Assembly (NCBI GenBank): GCA_020847375.1
Contig: JADLCB010000008.1
Coordinates: 1 to 64,000 of the forward strand
Direction of reading: 5' to 3'
DNA from: Phycisphaerales bacterium
Lineage (GTDB): Bacteria > Planctomycetota > Phycisphaerae > Tepidisphaerales > Tepidisphaeraceae
Length of the DNA stretch: 64,000 nucleotides
The position numbers and the translations under genes were made by a program. The notes beneath the pieces are model-generated. The model saw nothing but the letters and a program-made list of their open reading frames with translations. It was not told the origin of the DNA and ran no database searches. How positions within the stretch are numbered: position 1 is the first letter of the stretch; the number at the start of each line of letters is the position of its first letter. Positions 1 to 8,723 of the stretch are shown one piece after another.

Positions 1-380
1 AACGTATTGGGCGGTGTGGAGAGATAAAAAAGACGGTTGCCCTCCGTGCCGTGTTGGGCGTCAATTCCCTGCAGATATTCCGCCAGGCCGCGATGATCTT
101 CCGGGCTGTCATAAGCGCCCTGGATATAGCTGATGCGCTTGGCCAGATCGTTCCACAATTCCTCATCGAATTCGCCACGGGCGTGTTGCTTCACCCCCTG
201 GCAGCATTCCTGACGATACATTTCATCGCTGATCTCCGATCGCGCATAGCCGACCAGGGCAAAGCGCGGCGGCAACAGTCCATCCCGCGCCAAATCGTAA
301 ACAGCCGGTATAAGCTTGCGCCGGGCCAGATCACCACTGGCACCAAAAATAACAAGTACGCAAGGAGCAGCCGAGGGCAT
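1..380 (-). CDS. zwf: Glucose-6-phosphate 1-dehydrogenase, N-terminal part (runs off the window)
   Basis: Only the first 126 codons are present; the gene continues past base 1. The translation starts MPSAAPCVLVIFGASGDLARRKL, read in two pieces as MPSAAPCVLV and IFGASGDLARRKLIPAVY. The second piece is the Rossmann nucleotide-binding signature of glucose-6-phosphate dehydrogenase (GASGDLAxRKLxPALY in the family), followed by the expected segment FALVGYARSEISDEMYRQ. The enzyme oxidises glucose 6-phosphate to 6-phosphogluconolactone with NADP+, the entry step of the oxidative pentose phosphate pathway, in the cytoplasm. The ATG at 380 is the natural start because the signature normally lies 5-15 residues from the N-terminus; a weak AAAGG lies about 9 bases upstream. 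The 218 bases between this start and the glycosyltransferase gene hold no further gene that I can see. Confidence 0.9.
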   Translation of the reverse strand, partial: MPSAAPCVLVIFGASGDLARRKLIPAVYDLARDGLLPPRFALVGYARSEISDEMYRQECCQGVKQHARGEFDEELWNDLAKRISYIQGAYDSPEDHRGLAEYLQGIDAQHGTEGNRLFYLSTPPNT

Positions 381-598
381 AACGATTCAACCTTTCACCT
401 GCAAACAGCAGACGGTCGCAACGCAGTTGCTGCGCACCGAATACCATAAAACCTTCCATTATAGCATACTTAAGTTCCGCAGTTCAGCACGGCGAAGCTT
501 TGCGACGCGGATTTCGTTAAATTTTCTGCTCGTGGGCGCTGGCAATTCAACGTGATTTGGCCAATACAATCCGGATTATCAGCCCCATTTCAGCGATC

Positions 599-1858
599 TC
601 AGTTTGGCGCCTGCTCCAGTTGTTCGATGCGCTGACAGACCACGTTCAGCGCATCGGATGAGGCAATCCGTGCCGCGATTTCACGACAATGCGCCTGAAC
701 TGTCTGATCTTCCAGAAGCGGACGCAATAAGTCAGCCACCCTGGCTGCCCGATACTGTCCAGATTCGATGCTGCTGCCAACCCCCAGGCTGCAGGCGCGG
801 CGGGCATTGTCAGCGGTATCAAAAACAATTCCAGGCATGCACAACTGCGGCACACCGGCAGCCATGCACTGGGCCAACGTACCAATGCCGGCATGATGCA
901 CGGCGGCAGCGCACTTCGGTAACAACCAGTTAAACGGCGCATAGCGAACATGCAGCACCTCCGGCGGCAGATCCGTCGGAACATGCTCGGTAAACCGGGT
1001 CGCCAGAATGCCGCGCCGCCTCAGCAACTTACACGCCTGAACCGATTGCTGGTAAAATGATCGACCATGCTTCATTCCGCTGCCGGTGGTGAAGACAATC
1101 GGCTTGTCGCCTGATTCCAGAAAACGCACCAGCTCCATCGGCGGATCGACTTCACCGCCGCTTTGCACATCAAATCCCGCCAGCACGCAATTGGCTGGCC
1201 AGTCCGGTTGTGGTGCGGCAAACCATTGTGGCCACATGCACAACACCCCCTGCGGGCTGTGCAGCCACTGGCTGAAAATTTTTCGCACCGGTCTTAGCCC
1301 CACTTTGGCGCGCATCGCATCCAACTGCGGACGATAGGTATGGTCAATCAGCGCATCGAGCAGCCGATACTGCATCTGCTTCAACGGAGTTGGGACAAGC
1401 CGCCCCAGCCGCAAAAAGGGTAATGTTGATGAATCATACAGGCTGCGCAATACGGCGGGTTGACGATGCAGGGTCAATAGTTTGATCCCCAGTTTTTCCT
1501 GTGCCACCCGCGCCCCCAGCGCCATGGTCTGACCCAGCACCACACAATCAGGATTTTTTGCCTGCGCTGCAGCCAGCAGGTCGTACATCGGTTGCATCGT
1601 GGGGACAACCAGCTTGCGGGCAAAGACGCGATGCGCCTTGGCTGGAACCCACAAATTCTCATCATCCAGCAATCGTTGATATTGCGCAGCAGTGCCCAGC
1701 TCGACCATCCCCAACCCGAACCGCGCCGCCCATTGGGCAAATGGTTGATGGGCAACCAGCTTCACCTCATGCCCGCGCGCCAGCAGCCGTTGACCAATTT
1801 CGATGAACGGCTGAACGTCGCCCGGAGTTCCCATCGGAATGAGATAAACCTCTGCCAT
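599..1858 (-). CDS. GT1-family glycosyltransferase (UGT/MGT type)
   Basis: A 419-residue protein of the GT-B fold, close to the YjiC/macrolide glycosyltransferase group. The N-terminus (VYLIPMGTPGDVQPFIEIGQ) is the acceptor-domain signature seen in UDP-glycosyltransferases and sterol glucosyltransferases. Around residues 300-350 the donor-binding signature is visible: APFNWLLPKCAAAVHHAGIGT followed by AAGVPQLCMPGIVFDTADNA, including the His-His-Gly-type motif (HHAGIGT). Such enzymes move a sugar from a nucleotide sugar to a lipid, sterol or small-molecule acceptor; the acceptor here cannot be read from sequence. It sits alone on the minus strand between zwf and the divergent topA. The ATG at 1858 directly precedes the conserved beta strand, so the start is secure. 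Confidence 0.85.
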   Translation of the reverse strand: MAEVYLIPMGTPGDVQPFIEIGQRLLARGHEVKLVAHQPFAQWAARFGLGMVELGTAAQYQRLLDDENLWVPAKAHRVFARKLVVPTMQPMYDLLAAAQAKNPDCVVLGQTMALGARVAQEKLGIKLLTLHRQPAVLRSLYDSSTLPFLRLGRLVPTPLKQMQYRLLDALIDHTYRPQLDAMRAKVGLRPVRKIFSQWLHSPQGVLCMWPQWFAAPQPDWPANCVLAGFDVQSGGEVDPPMELVRFLESGDKPIVFTTGSGMKHGRSFYQQSVQACKLLRRRGILATRFTEHVPTDLPPEVLHVRYAPFNWLLPKCAAAVHHAGIGTLAQCMAAGVPQLCMPGIVFDTADNARRACSLGVGSSIESGQYRAARVADLLRPLLEDQTVQAHCREIAARIASSDALNVVCQRIEQLEQAPN

Positions 1859-2343
1859 GCCACCACACTATATAAAATAGAACCCGCCGGTCATACCTCC
1901 ATCCGTCCCAGCGCGAAATCAGTTTCGTGCTCCGCTACAATTTAGCAATATTGTGCATAAATGATGCCCAGCCTATTCTGATCGGGCAAACATCCGTTGC
2001 GCGATTCGATACTGACAGTGACTAAACAGCGGATATAAATATCAATGCGCAACATATATCTCCAGTTATATCCGATAGTTAAAGCTATTACTGACTTGTT
2101 TTTATTACGCTTGATCCAGCCGTGCCGACGAACCAAACGGGCCGCGCCGCGTAGTGTATATCTATAAGGTATCGCTGGTTTTATCTGCCGATGATCCTTG
2201 ACAGGCTGCATCGGTAACGGTCAAACTGCCGCCCCTAACAGCCCCAAGCTCAGCAGCTACATCAAGAATTCGGGGCTGTACTCCGATAGCAGCTTTAGAC
2301 AAGCACCGGCGGATATCCAGTTGCGACAGAAGGAAGTGTCTGA
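1859..2343. other. Intergenic region between the divergent glycosyltransferase and topA genes
   Basis: This 485-base stretch separates two divergent genes and should hold both promoters. It has an AT-rich core (about 2020-2100, many TATA-like steps) and a TTGACA hexamer at 2198-2203 on the plus strand, but I see no convincing -10 box at the right distance. An 89-codon minus-strand reading frame (1942-2211) has no recognisable protein features and is not called. The topA leader hairpin is listed separately. Confidence 0.5.
2238..2279 (+). promoter_or_regulatory. Hairpin in the topA 5' leader
   Basis: A perfect 8-bp inverted repeat, ACAGCCCC at 2238-2245 and GGGGCTGT at 2272-2279, encloses a 26-base loop and lies about 65 bases before the topA start codon. 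It could be an mRNA leader structure or a regulator-binding element. No T-run follows it, so it is not an obvious terminator. The role is inference only. Confidence 0.3.
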
Positions 2344-5070
2344 ATGGCCAGGAAGAGCAGTGAAAAAAACCTCGTGATTGTCGAATCGCCCGCCAAGGCC
2401 AAGACGATCAACAAATATCTCGGCGACGACTTTGTTGTCAAAGCCAGCATGGGCCACGTTCGTGATCTGCCCAGCAAGGGCATGGGCGTCGATCTCAAGA
2501 CATTCGTACCCGACTACGAAGTGCTCTCCTCGCGTGACAAAGTGATCGCGGAGCTGCGTAAACTAGCCAAGAGTTCAGACCATGTTTATCTGGCAACCGA
2601 CTTGGATCGCGAAGGAGAAGCCATTGCCTGGCATCTCAAAGAAGCGCTGAATATCCCCGATAAAAAAGCCAGCCGCGTCATTTTTAACGCCATCACGCGC
2701 AGCGAAATCCAAAAGGCGTTCCAGAACCCCCACCAGATCGATATCAACCGGGTCAATGCCCAGCAGGCGCGGCGCATTCTCGACCGTATCGTGGGTTATG
2801 AAATTTCCCCGCTGCTGTGGCGCAAGGTTGCGCGGGGCCTCAGCGCCGGGCGCGTGCAGAGTGTGGCGGTTCGGCTGGTTGTCGAACGCGAGCGCGAAAT
2901 CGAACGGTTCATTCCGGAAGAGCACTGGAAAATCGGCGGCGTCTTCACCACTGATCTGGATGAAAAGCGCGGTCAGGAGCTGACGGACAGTTGGAATGAT
3001 TTTCTCAATAACACCGGTAACGGCGAGCGCACCAAGGCGGAAAAGGACAAATGGCTGGCGCAGCGCCAGGCGTTTGTTGGCGAACTGGTGGAATTGGCAG
3101 GGCAGAAGTTTGATGCTGGCAATAAGGATCAGGCGATTGCTGCTGCCAAGGCGCTGGGCTTTGCGATCGAGCAGGTTCTGGAAACTGAAGATTCGCAGGC
3201 CAAAGGTCCGGCCCAGCACTTGGTGCGCATCAAGGGCCGTGTGACCAAGGCCCCCCCGTGCCGGGTGCGCGATATCGAGACCAAGCGTACCAGCGTGCGG
3301 CCATCAGCGCCATTCATTACCAGCACGCTGCAACAAGGCGCATCCAGCCGCTTGAGTTTCGGCGCTCAGCGCACCATGCGCATCGCCCAGACGCTTTATG
3401 AAGCTGGTCACATCACCTACATGCGTACCGACTCGACAAACCTGTCGGCTGAGGCGCTGACGATGGCTCGGTCGTACATCCAGAAGACCTTTGGCGAGCA
3501 ATATCTGCCCGAAAAACCCAACTTTTTCTCATCAAGCAACAAAAGTGCCCAGGAGGCTCATGAAGCGATTCGTCCGACCGATGCCTCTTTTAACCCCCAA
3601 CTGGCGCATGGCAAACTCGGCCCTGATGAATACAAGCTCTATCAGTTGATCTGGAATCGTTTCGTCGCCTGTCAAATGCCACCGGCTCAATTTGATCAGA
3701 CCGGCGTAAATATCCAGATCATGGATTCATCGACCGGTAAATCAGCAAATTCATCAGCGGCAACTCCGGTTGCGCTGTTTCGCGCCACCGGCCGCAAACT
3801 TGTTTTTGACGGGTTTATGCGCGTAGCCGGTATTTCCAGCGAAGATCAGCTTTTGCCGGAAATGAAACAGGGACAAGCGCTGCGCGCGGTCGATTTCGAT
3901 CCGACCCAGCATTTTTCCCAACCGCCGGCGCGTTTTTCCGAAGCCAGCCTGGTCAAGGAGCTGGAGCGTCTGGGGATTGGTCGTCCCAGCACCTATGCCA
4001 ACATCATCCAGACCATTCAGGATCGACAGTATGTCAGCCAGATCAACCGCCGTTTCTACGCCACCATGCTCGGCTGCATCGTTACCGATAAGCTGATCCA
4101 GGGTTTTCCCAAGATCATGGAAGTTGGTTTCACCGCGGATATGGAAAGCAAACTCGATTCCATCGAGGAGCAGCACATGGACTGGGTGAAACTGCTGCGC
4201 GATTTCTATGGCCCGTTCCACGAAAATGTCGAAGGGGCGATGGAAAAGATCGATCACGCCGGAGGTACGCCTTCGCCGTACACCTGCCCCACCTGCGGCA
4301 AACCGATGGTCTATCGTATCAGCAAGACGGGATTCTTTCTGGCTTGTTCCGATCGTGAATGCAAACAGACCATGCCCGTTGACGAACAGGGTAAACCGAA
4401 AACGCGCGAAGTTTCCGCATTTCACTGTCCGAGCTGCGGTCGGCCAATGATCAAACGTCGCGGCCGTTTCGGCGAATTTCTGGGTTGTTCGGGTTACAGC
4501 GAAAAGAACGAACAAGGCGAACCCGCCTGCACGGTTATCATCAATCTCGACAAACAGGGCAACCCCCTGCCCCCCAAGCCCAAACCGATCAAAACAGGGA
4601 TCAAGTGCGAAAAATGCGGCAGTCCCATGTTGCTGCGCGATTCCAAGCGCGGGCCGTTCCTGGGTTGTTCATCGTTTCCCAAATGCCGGTCAACCAAGAT
4701 GGTTAAAAAGCTCGAGGGTGAAGACCTCAAGCAGGTGGAGGCGCTGTTGCCCCAGTTGAAAGAGGCCTCACTCGAATCGCAGCAGTTGATTACCAAGCTG
4801 CGCGCCGAGGCTGGGCTACCCGCGGCTGAAGCGGCTGCATCTGCCTCCATAACCACCGATATCGACTGCGAAGAATGCGGCAAACCAATGGTGATCCGCA
4901 GCGGCCGGCGCGGAAAATTCCTCGCGTGCAGCGGTTATCCCAAATGTCGGGCGACGGCGGAAGTACCGGCCAAGCTTCTGGAAGAACTGGACGGCGCCAA
5001 AAACAGCACACCCGGCGGCGCTGGAAAGAAAAAAACAACCGGTGACGAACCGGCTTCGGATAACCCCTAG
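2344..5070 (+). CDS. topA: DNA topoisomerase I
   Basis: A 908-residue type IA topoisomerase, which relaxes negative supercoils by passing one strand through a transient break. The TOPRIM domain starts at once (VIVESPAKAKTINKYLG; DxDxEG-type residues in DLDREGEAIAWHL). The catalytic tyrosine is Tyr359 in ITYMRTDST, equivalent to Tyr319 of E. coli TopA. The shift of about 40 is explained by an extra segment at roughly residues 205-290 (DLDEKRGQELTDSWNDF onward). The C-terminal third carries four C4 zinc ribbons beginning near residue 645 (CPTCGKPM, CPSCGRPM, CEKCGSPM, CEECGKPM), each with the downstream ACS/GCS cysteines. The start ATG directly precedes the TOPRIM strand and has GGAAG upstream. 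The gene ends in TAG, showing that TAG is used here as a normal stop. A 7-bp stem (GCTGAAT/ATTCAGC) follows the stop without a T-run. Confidence 0.97.
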   Translation: MARKSSEKNLVIVESPAKAKTINKYLGDDFVVKASMGHVRDLPSKGMGVDLKTFVPDYEVLSSRDKVIAELRKLAKSSDHVYLATDLDREGEAIAWHLKEALNIPDKKASRVIFNAITRSEIQKAFQNPHQIDINRVNAQQARRILDRIVGYEISPLLWRKVARGLSAGRVQSVAVRLVVEREREIERFIPEEHWKIGGVFTTDLDEKRGQELTDSWNDFLNNTGNGERTKAEKDKWLAQRQAFVGELVELAGQKFDAGNKDQAIAAAKALGFAIEQVLETEDSQAKGPAQHLVRIKGRVTKAPPCRVRDIETKRTSVRPSAPFITSTLQQGASSRLSFGAQRTMRIAQTLYEAGHITYMRTDSTNLSAEALTMARSYIQKTFGEQYLPEKPNFFSSSNKSAQEAHEAIRPTDASFNPQLAHGKLGPDEYKLYQLIWNRFVACQMPPAQFDQTGVNIQIMDSSTGKSANSSAATPVALFRATGRKLVFDGFMRVAGISSEDQLLPEMKQGQALRAVDFDPTQHFSQPPARFSEASLVKELERLGIGRPSTYANIIQTIQDRQYVSQINRRFYATMLGCIVTDKLIQGFPKIMEVGFTADMESKLDSIEEQHMDWVKLLRDFYGPFHENVEGAMEKIDHAGGTPSPYTCPTCGKPMVYRISKTGFFLACSDRECKQTMPVDEQGKPKTREVSAFHCPSCGRPMIKRRGRFGEFLGCSGYSEKNEQGEPACTVIINLDKQGNPLPPKPKPIKTGIKCEKCGSPMLLRDSKRGPFLGCSSFPKCRSTKMVKKLEGEDLKQVEALLPQLKEASLESQQLITKLRAEAGLPAAEAAASASITTDIDCEECGKPMVIRSGRRGKFLACSGYPKCRATAEVPAKLLEELDGAKNSTPGGAGKKKTTGDEPASDNP

Positions 5071-5286
5071 CTGAATCCGCATTCAGCCAGACTTCCAACC
5101 AGGTTATGCGTCGCCTGAACCGGTTATAACGCGGGACCGTGGCCAGTGGCGGGCGTGATTGGCTGATCGCAAGCAACAGCGGAGCAACGCTTGCGCTAAT
5201 TGCGTGATTGCACTAATTGGCATCTTGGGGGTGTGGAGCGCATTCGTCTGTGGCCAAGCTTGGCCCGATTGGTCTATGATGGGGTC

Positions 5287-6081
5287 ATGGAGACCAAATC
5301 TGCTGCGGGGCGCATCCCGCGCGGCTCTTTTGCCGCCAGCCTGCGCGCGTTAGGCGCTGATGACCTGCCCGATATCATTGACCTGGCTGGTCAGCGATGG
5401 CATCACCGTATCACGGTTAAACATGATTTTTTTGCCGCCACGGGTTTTTACCGTAGTGAAGACGGCCAGCTCTGTGTCGTCAAAATCAACCGGGTCACCG
5501 ATTTCCTCGGCCTGCCTTTGCAGTGGCTCGGTAAAATATTGTGTAGCCGGGAGGTTCGCTGTTATCAGGCGCTGCATGATGTGCCCAACATCCCCGCCTT
5601 TCTTGGACGCGTCGGAACAACCGGGTTCATGCACGCCTTCATCCCCGGCCAGCCCCTGGCCCGCGGCATGAGCGTGCCGGATGCTTTTTTTCCTGAACTG
5701 GAAACGCTGCTGGATACGCTGCGCAATCGTGGAATTGCTTACGTCGATACCAATAAACCGGAAAATATCCTGCTGGGTGATGATGGTCGGCCTTATCTGA
5801 TTGATTTTCAGATCAATTTTGCTCTGCACGATTTTGGCAATCATTTTTTGTCGCGCTGGTGGCTGAATCGCATGCACGAGAGCGATCTCTATCATCTCTA
5901 CAAACACAAAAGGCGATTGCGCCCTGATCAACTGCAACCCGATGAGGCCCTTCGTCTGGAGCAGCGCGGGTTTCTTATTCGTCTGCATCGTTTTTTGACT
6001 CGTCCTTATTTTCATTTGCGCCGGCGCACAATGCAGCGCCTGCAAAGCGGTGGTCATGTGGCTGAACCGGGCAGTAATTAA
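5287..6081 (+). CDS. LPS/RIO-like small-molecule kinase
   Basis: A 264-residue protein with the core of a protein-kinase-like fold, resembling the lipopolysaccharide kinase (Kdo/WaaP) and RIO families. The catalytic-loop counterpart is VDTNKPEN at residues 153-160, with the Asp and Asn expected for catalysis, and the metal-binding counterpart is IDFQ at residues 172-175, in place of the DFG of typical kinases; DFQ is common in the LPS kinase branch. The C-terminus is rich in Arg and His. An in-frame GTG 87 bases upstream would add a non-conserved leader; the ATG at 5287 (METKSAAGR) is preferred. It is likely to phosphorylate a sugar or lipid headgroup, possibly in LPS core building, since a heptosyltransferase lies 1 kb away. 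That link is inference. Confidence 0.65.
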   Translation: METKSAAGRIPRGSFAASLRALGADDLPDIIDLAGQRWHHRITVKHDFFAATGFYRSEDGQLCVVKINRVTDFLGLPLQWLGKILCSREVRCYQALHDVPNIPAFLGRVGTTGFMHAFIPGQPLARGMSVPDAFFPELETLLDTLRNRGIAYVDTNKPENILLGDDGRPYLIDFQINFALHDFGNHFLSRWWLNRMHESDLYHLYKHKRRLRPDQLQPDEALRLEQRGFLIRLHRFLTRPYFHLRRRTMQRLQSGGHVAEPGSN

Positions 6082-6166
6082 CACACTTCCGCCGCGAACC
6101 ATCACCGGTTGACGTCGCCATGCCAGGAGCACCGACCATGGCCTATAATCCGATGACAGGTGAATT

Positions 6167-6577
6167 ATGAACCAAAAAACGACTGAAAAAGTGGTTAAAT
6201 CGGATGAACAGTGGAAACAGGACTTAAATCCGCAGCAGTACCACGTTTTGCGTGAAAAAGGGACAGATCGCGCCTTTACGGGCGCTTTTTACAACAACCA
6301 TGACGAGGGGACCTACCTTTGCGCCGGTTGCGGGCAGGAATTATTTTCCAGCCGGAGTAAATATGACTCAGGCAGCGGCTGGCCCAGTTTTTATCAACCT
6401 GCCAGCCCTGGGGTTGTTGAACTGGATCAGGACAATTCACACGGCATGCAGCGGATCGAAGTCAAATGCGCCCGCTGCGGTGGTCATCTGGGTCACCGTT
6501 TTGATGATGGCCCTGCCCCCTCCCATTTGCGCTATTGCATCAACTCCACCTCCTTGAAATTTACCCCGCAGCGCTGA
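6167..6577 (+). CDS. msrB: Peptide-methionine (R)-S-oxide reductase MsrB
   Basis: This 136-residue protein matches the full MsrB domain and repairs methionine-R-sulfoxide in proteins using thioredoxin. The structural zinc site is complete: Cys52 and Cys55 (CAGC) and Cys101 and Cys104 (CARC). The catalytic Cys124 is in RYCINSTSL, the conserved RxCxN block, and the sulfoxide-binding [10 protein letters not shown] and [10 protein letters not shown] blocks are present. There is no signal peptide, so it acts in the cytoplasm. It is followed 44 bases downstream by the rhodanese gene on the same strand, and the two may be co-transcribed as a small redox/sulfur pair. Confidence 0.97.
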   Translation: MNQKTTEKVVKSDEQWKQDLNPQQYHVLREKGTDRAFTGAFYNNHDEGTYLCAGCGQELFSSRSKYDSGSGWPSFYQPASPGVVELDQDNSHGMQRIEVKCARCGGHLGHRFDDGPAPSHLRYCINSTSLKFTPQR

Positions 6578-6621
6578 TCATCAACGGATCGATAAGCAAT
6601 CCGTTTAACAAGGCTATTCGC

Positions 6622-7089
6622 ATGAAAATCCCACTGTCATCGACCACACCAGCGGTTCATCAAGGGCATGACGCACCAGCCAATGCTGCGCAGCAACACC
6701 ATCCTTCTGCCGGTGATCCGCCGCTTGATGATCGCGGCCTGCCGGTGGGGTACAACCTGATTGAGGATCTGGAAATCGCGCCGCGACAGGTCAAAAGAAT
6801 GATGGATGAGCAGCAGGATTTTGTTTTGATTGATTGTCGTCAGCAACGTGAGTGGGATTTAACGCATATCGAAACCGCCCGCCTATTGCCGCTGCAGCAA
6901 CTGCCGCACCGTATCAAGGAGCTGGAGGATTTGAAGCACCGGCCGATCGTTGTTCACTGTCTGGCGGGCGTGCGCAGCCTCAAGTTTGCGCACTATCTCA
7001 AAGCACATGGCTTCGGTCATGTCAAAAGCATGGCAGGTGGTATTGATTTATGGAACCGCGATATTGCCCGGTTACACCACGACCGGTAA
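6622..7089 (+). CDS. Rhodanese-like domain protein
   Basis: A 155-residue protein with a single rhodanese domain (about residues 50-150). The cysteine of the active loop is Cys113 in VVHCLAGVRS, a six-residue loop as in sulfurtransferases, and the family hallmarks LIDCRQQREWDLTHI and MAGGIDLWNRDI flank it. The N-terminal 45 residues are low-complexity and rich in His, Ala and Pro. The reading frame is open further upstream to a GTG at 6535 inside msrB, but the ATG at 6622 avoids an overlap with msrB and is preferred. The usual role is transfer of persulfide sulfur or use as a sulfur carrier; the substrate is unknown. It is convergent with the heptosyltransferase gene, which ends 18 bases away. 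Confidence 0.88.
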   Translation: MKIPLSSTTPAVHQGHDAPANAAQQHHPSAGDPPLDDRGLPVGYNLIEDLEIAPRQVKRMMDEQQDFVLIDCRQQREWDLTHIETARLLPLQQLPHRIKELEDLKHRPIVVHCLAGVRSLKFAHYLKAHGFGHVKSMAGGIDLWNRDIARLHHDR

Positions 7090-7107
7090 CGGCGCAGCGG
7101 ACAGATT

Positions 7108-8226
7108 TTACGACACGGCTGGCGACGGGGCCGCATGCTCGGACGCTGACGCACGATTGATCTGCAGCAGTTCATCAGCCGCCTTGAGCACCATGTTGGG
7201 CGTCACGCGCGTCATGCAGCGATGATCCAGGGGGCAATACTTACGTTGACACGGCCCGCAGAACACCTTGACGGCGATCTGCCGTTCCAGCGGGAAATCG
7301 ATCTCCGTCCACTGCGGAAATGTCGGGCCAAATACTGTGACCACCGGCACGCCGAACGCAGCGGCGATATGACGCGGGCCGGTGTCGTTGGTGATCATCA
7401 AATCACATCGGCGCACAATTTCCTTCACTGCCCCCAGCGTCAAACCAAATCGCGCCAGATCGACGGCTGCATGTTTCATGTGGCGCTGCACCGCTTCGAC
7501 GATGCGCCGTTCCTTCGGGGCGGAACTGATCAGCACCGTCGCGCCATGCTGCTCAATCAGCCGGTCGCCCACTTCGGCGAAGTATTCCGGCAGCCAGCAC
7601 TTGGCAGCTCCATACTGCGCCCCGGGATTCAAGACCACCAGCGGCGGTTGATGCTTGCGACCCGGCTGATCGAGTTGGGGATCGACTCCGGCCCGCTGCA
7701 AAACCCCAATCGCATCAGCCCGTTCGGCGGGTGTGACAAACAGTTCCAGCCGCCGATCACGCCCATCACAACCAAGATACGACCCCAGACCCATATAGGT
7801 TTTGACAATCGGTGTGGGGATGAACCGCCCGCGCTCCTTCACCGGCAACAGCTTGTCGGTCAGCAAAAATCCGCGCCCATCCCGGTCATAGCCGACAACG
7901 CGCTCGATCCCCGCCATCTTGCACAAAAGCGCACTGCGGAAACTATTGGGCAGTAAAACGGCCAGATCAAATTTCCCGCTGCGCAGCCGGGTTGCCAGAT
8001 TAAAAACGCCCTTGCCTGTTTTCGATTTGCTTTTACCTGTGCGGTAGGTGATCAGTTGATCCGCCCACGGCATGCCTGAATACAGCGGTTTGACATAACG
8101 GCGCAGCAGATAGGCGATATGGGCCTGCGGGAAACGCTGGCGCATTGCCCGCAACATCGGCGTGGCCATGACCGCATCCCCGACCCAATTGGGTTGAACA
8201 ATCAATATCCTGGAAGGTTCACTCAT
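7108..8226 (-). CDS. waaF: Glycosyltransferase family 9 (lipopolysaccharide heptosyltransferase)
   Basis: A 372-residue GT9 protein similar to heptosyltransferase II (WaaF), which adds L-glycero-D-manno-heptose to the LPS inner core at the cytoplasmic face of the inner membrane. The N-terminus (ILIVQPNWVGDAVMATPMLRAM) is the acceptor-side signature with the conserved Asp. The C-terminal half shows the donor-site pattern LMITNDTGPRHIAAAFGVPVV followed by GPTFPQWT. The C-terminal cysteine group FCGPCQRKYCPLDHRCM is also found in WaaF-like proteins. It is the last gene of a minus-strand run (aroK, prepilin peptidase, LapA-like, this gene). It indicates an outer membrane with LPS. The exact sugar and position are not certain, so the symbol is provisional. 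Confidence 0.85.
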   Translation of the reverse strand: MSEPSRILIVQPNWVGDAVMATPMLRAMRQRFPQAHIAYLLRRYVKPLYSGMPWADQLITYRTGKSKSKTGKGVFNLATRLRSGKFDLAVLLPNSFRSALLCKMAGIERVVGYDRDGRGFLLTDKLLPVKERGRFIPTPIVKTYMGLGSYLGCDGRDRRLELFVTPAERADAIGVLQRAGVDPQLDQPGRKHQPPLVVLNPGAQYGAAKCWLPEYFAEVGDRLIEQHGATVLISSAPKERRIVEAVQRHMKHAAVDLARFGLTLGAVKEIVRRCDLMITNDTGPRHIAAAFGVPVVTVFGPTFPQWTEIDFPLERQIAVKVFCGPCQRKYCPLDHRCMTRVTPNMVLKAADELLQINRASASEHAAPSPAVS

Positions 8227-8335
8227 TCAGTCTGCCAGTATAACATCACCGGGGCTGAACATAAAAACGCATCGCCCCCGCTTTTATGTTTTACGGCTGA
8301 ACTTTTAACCGGCTGTCTATTGTGGCTCGAGGCTT

Positions 8336-8698
8336 TTACGTTTGATCAGCCTGATTTTCAGTCGGGGTATCCGTCCGGGTCTGGAGCATGGCCGCCTTGG
8401 ATCGCATTTCGGCATTTTCCTTCACCAGGCGATTCACCTGGTTTTCTTTGCGCATCTTGCGGAACTGCCGCAGTGTCTTGAAGACGGTGCGCACCATCAG
8501 CGTCGCCACCACTCCAAACAAAAATGTCAGAAAGGTGAACGTCAACAGTGAAGTATTCACCGTATCAGCAAAAAACCAGTACCAGAACCCCACCGTCTGC
8601 CCGCCATTTTTCACGATGAAGGAGATGATGTAGACCACCAGAATCAGAACCACCGCACTCTTGGTCCACAACTTTATTTTTATCCATAGATTATTCAT
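8336..8698 (-). CDS. Small LapA-like two-span membrane protein
   Basis: A 120-residue protein with two hydrophobic spans (about residues 12-30 and 46-70) and a charged tail (KTLRQFRKMRKENQVNRLVK) that is likely to form a short coiled coil, ending in a polar Thr/Gln-rich stretch. This layout is that of LapA/DUF1049 proteins, which in proteobacteria help assemble LPS; the placement next to a heptosyltransferase fits but does not prove it. It lies 25 bases downstream of the prepilin peptidase gene and 109 bases upstream of the heptosyltransferase gene on the same strand, so co-transcription is plausible. Confidence 0.6.
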   Translation of the reverse strand: MNNLWIKIKLWTKSAVVLILVVYIISFIVKNGGQTVGFWYWFFADTVNTSLLTFTFLTFLFGVVATLMVRTVFKTLRQFRKMRKENQVNRLVKENAEMRSKAAMLQTRTDTPTENQADQT

Positions 8699-8723
8699 CG
8701 TGAGCCGCCTTTATGGTTGGTCG

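Noticed and set aside
1942..2211. 89-codon minus-strand frame before topA
   Set aside because: No family features and no ribosome site; more likely to be promoter DNA.
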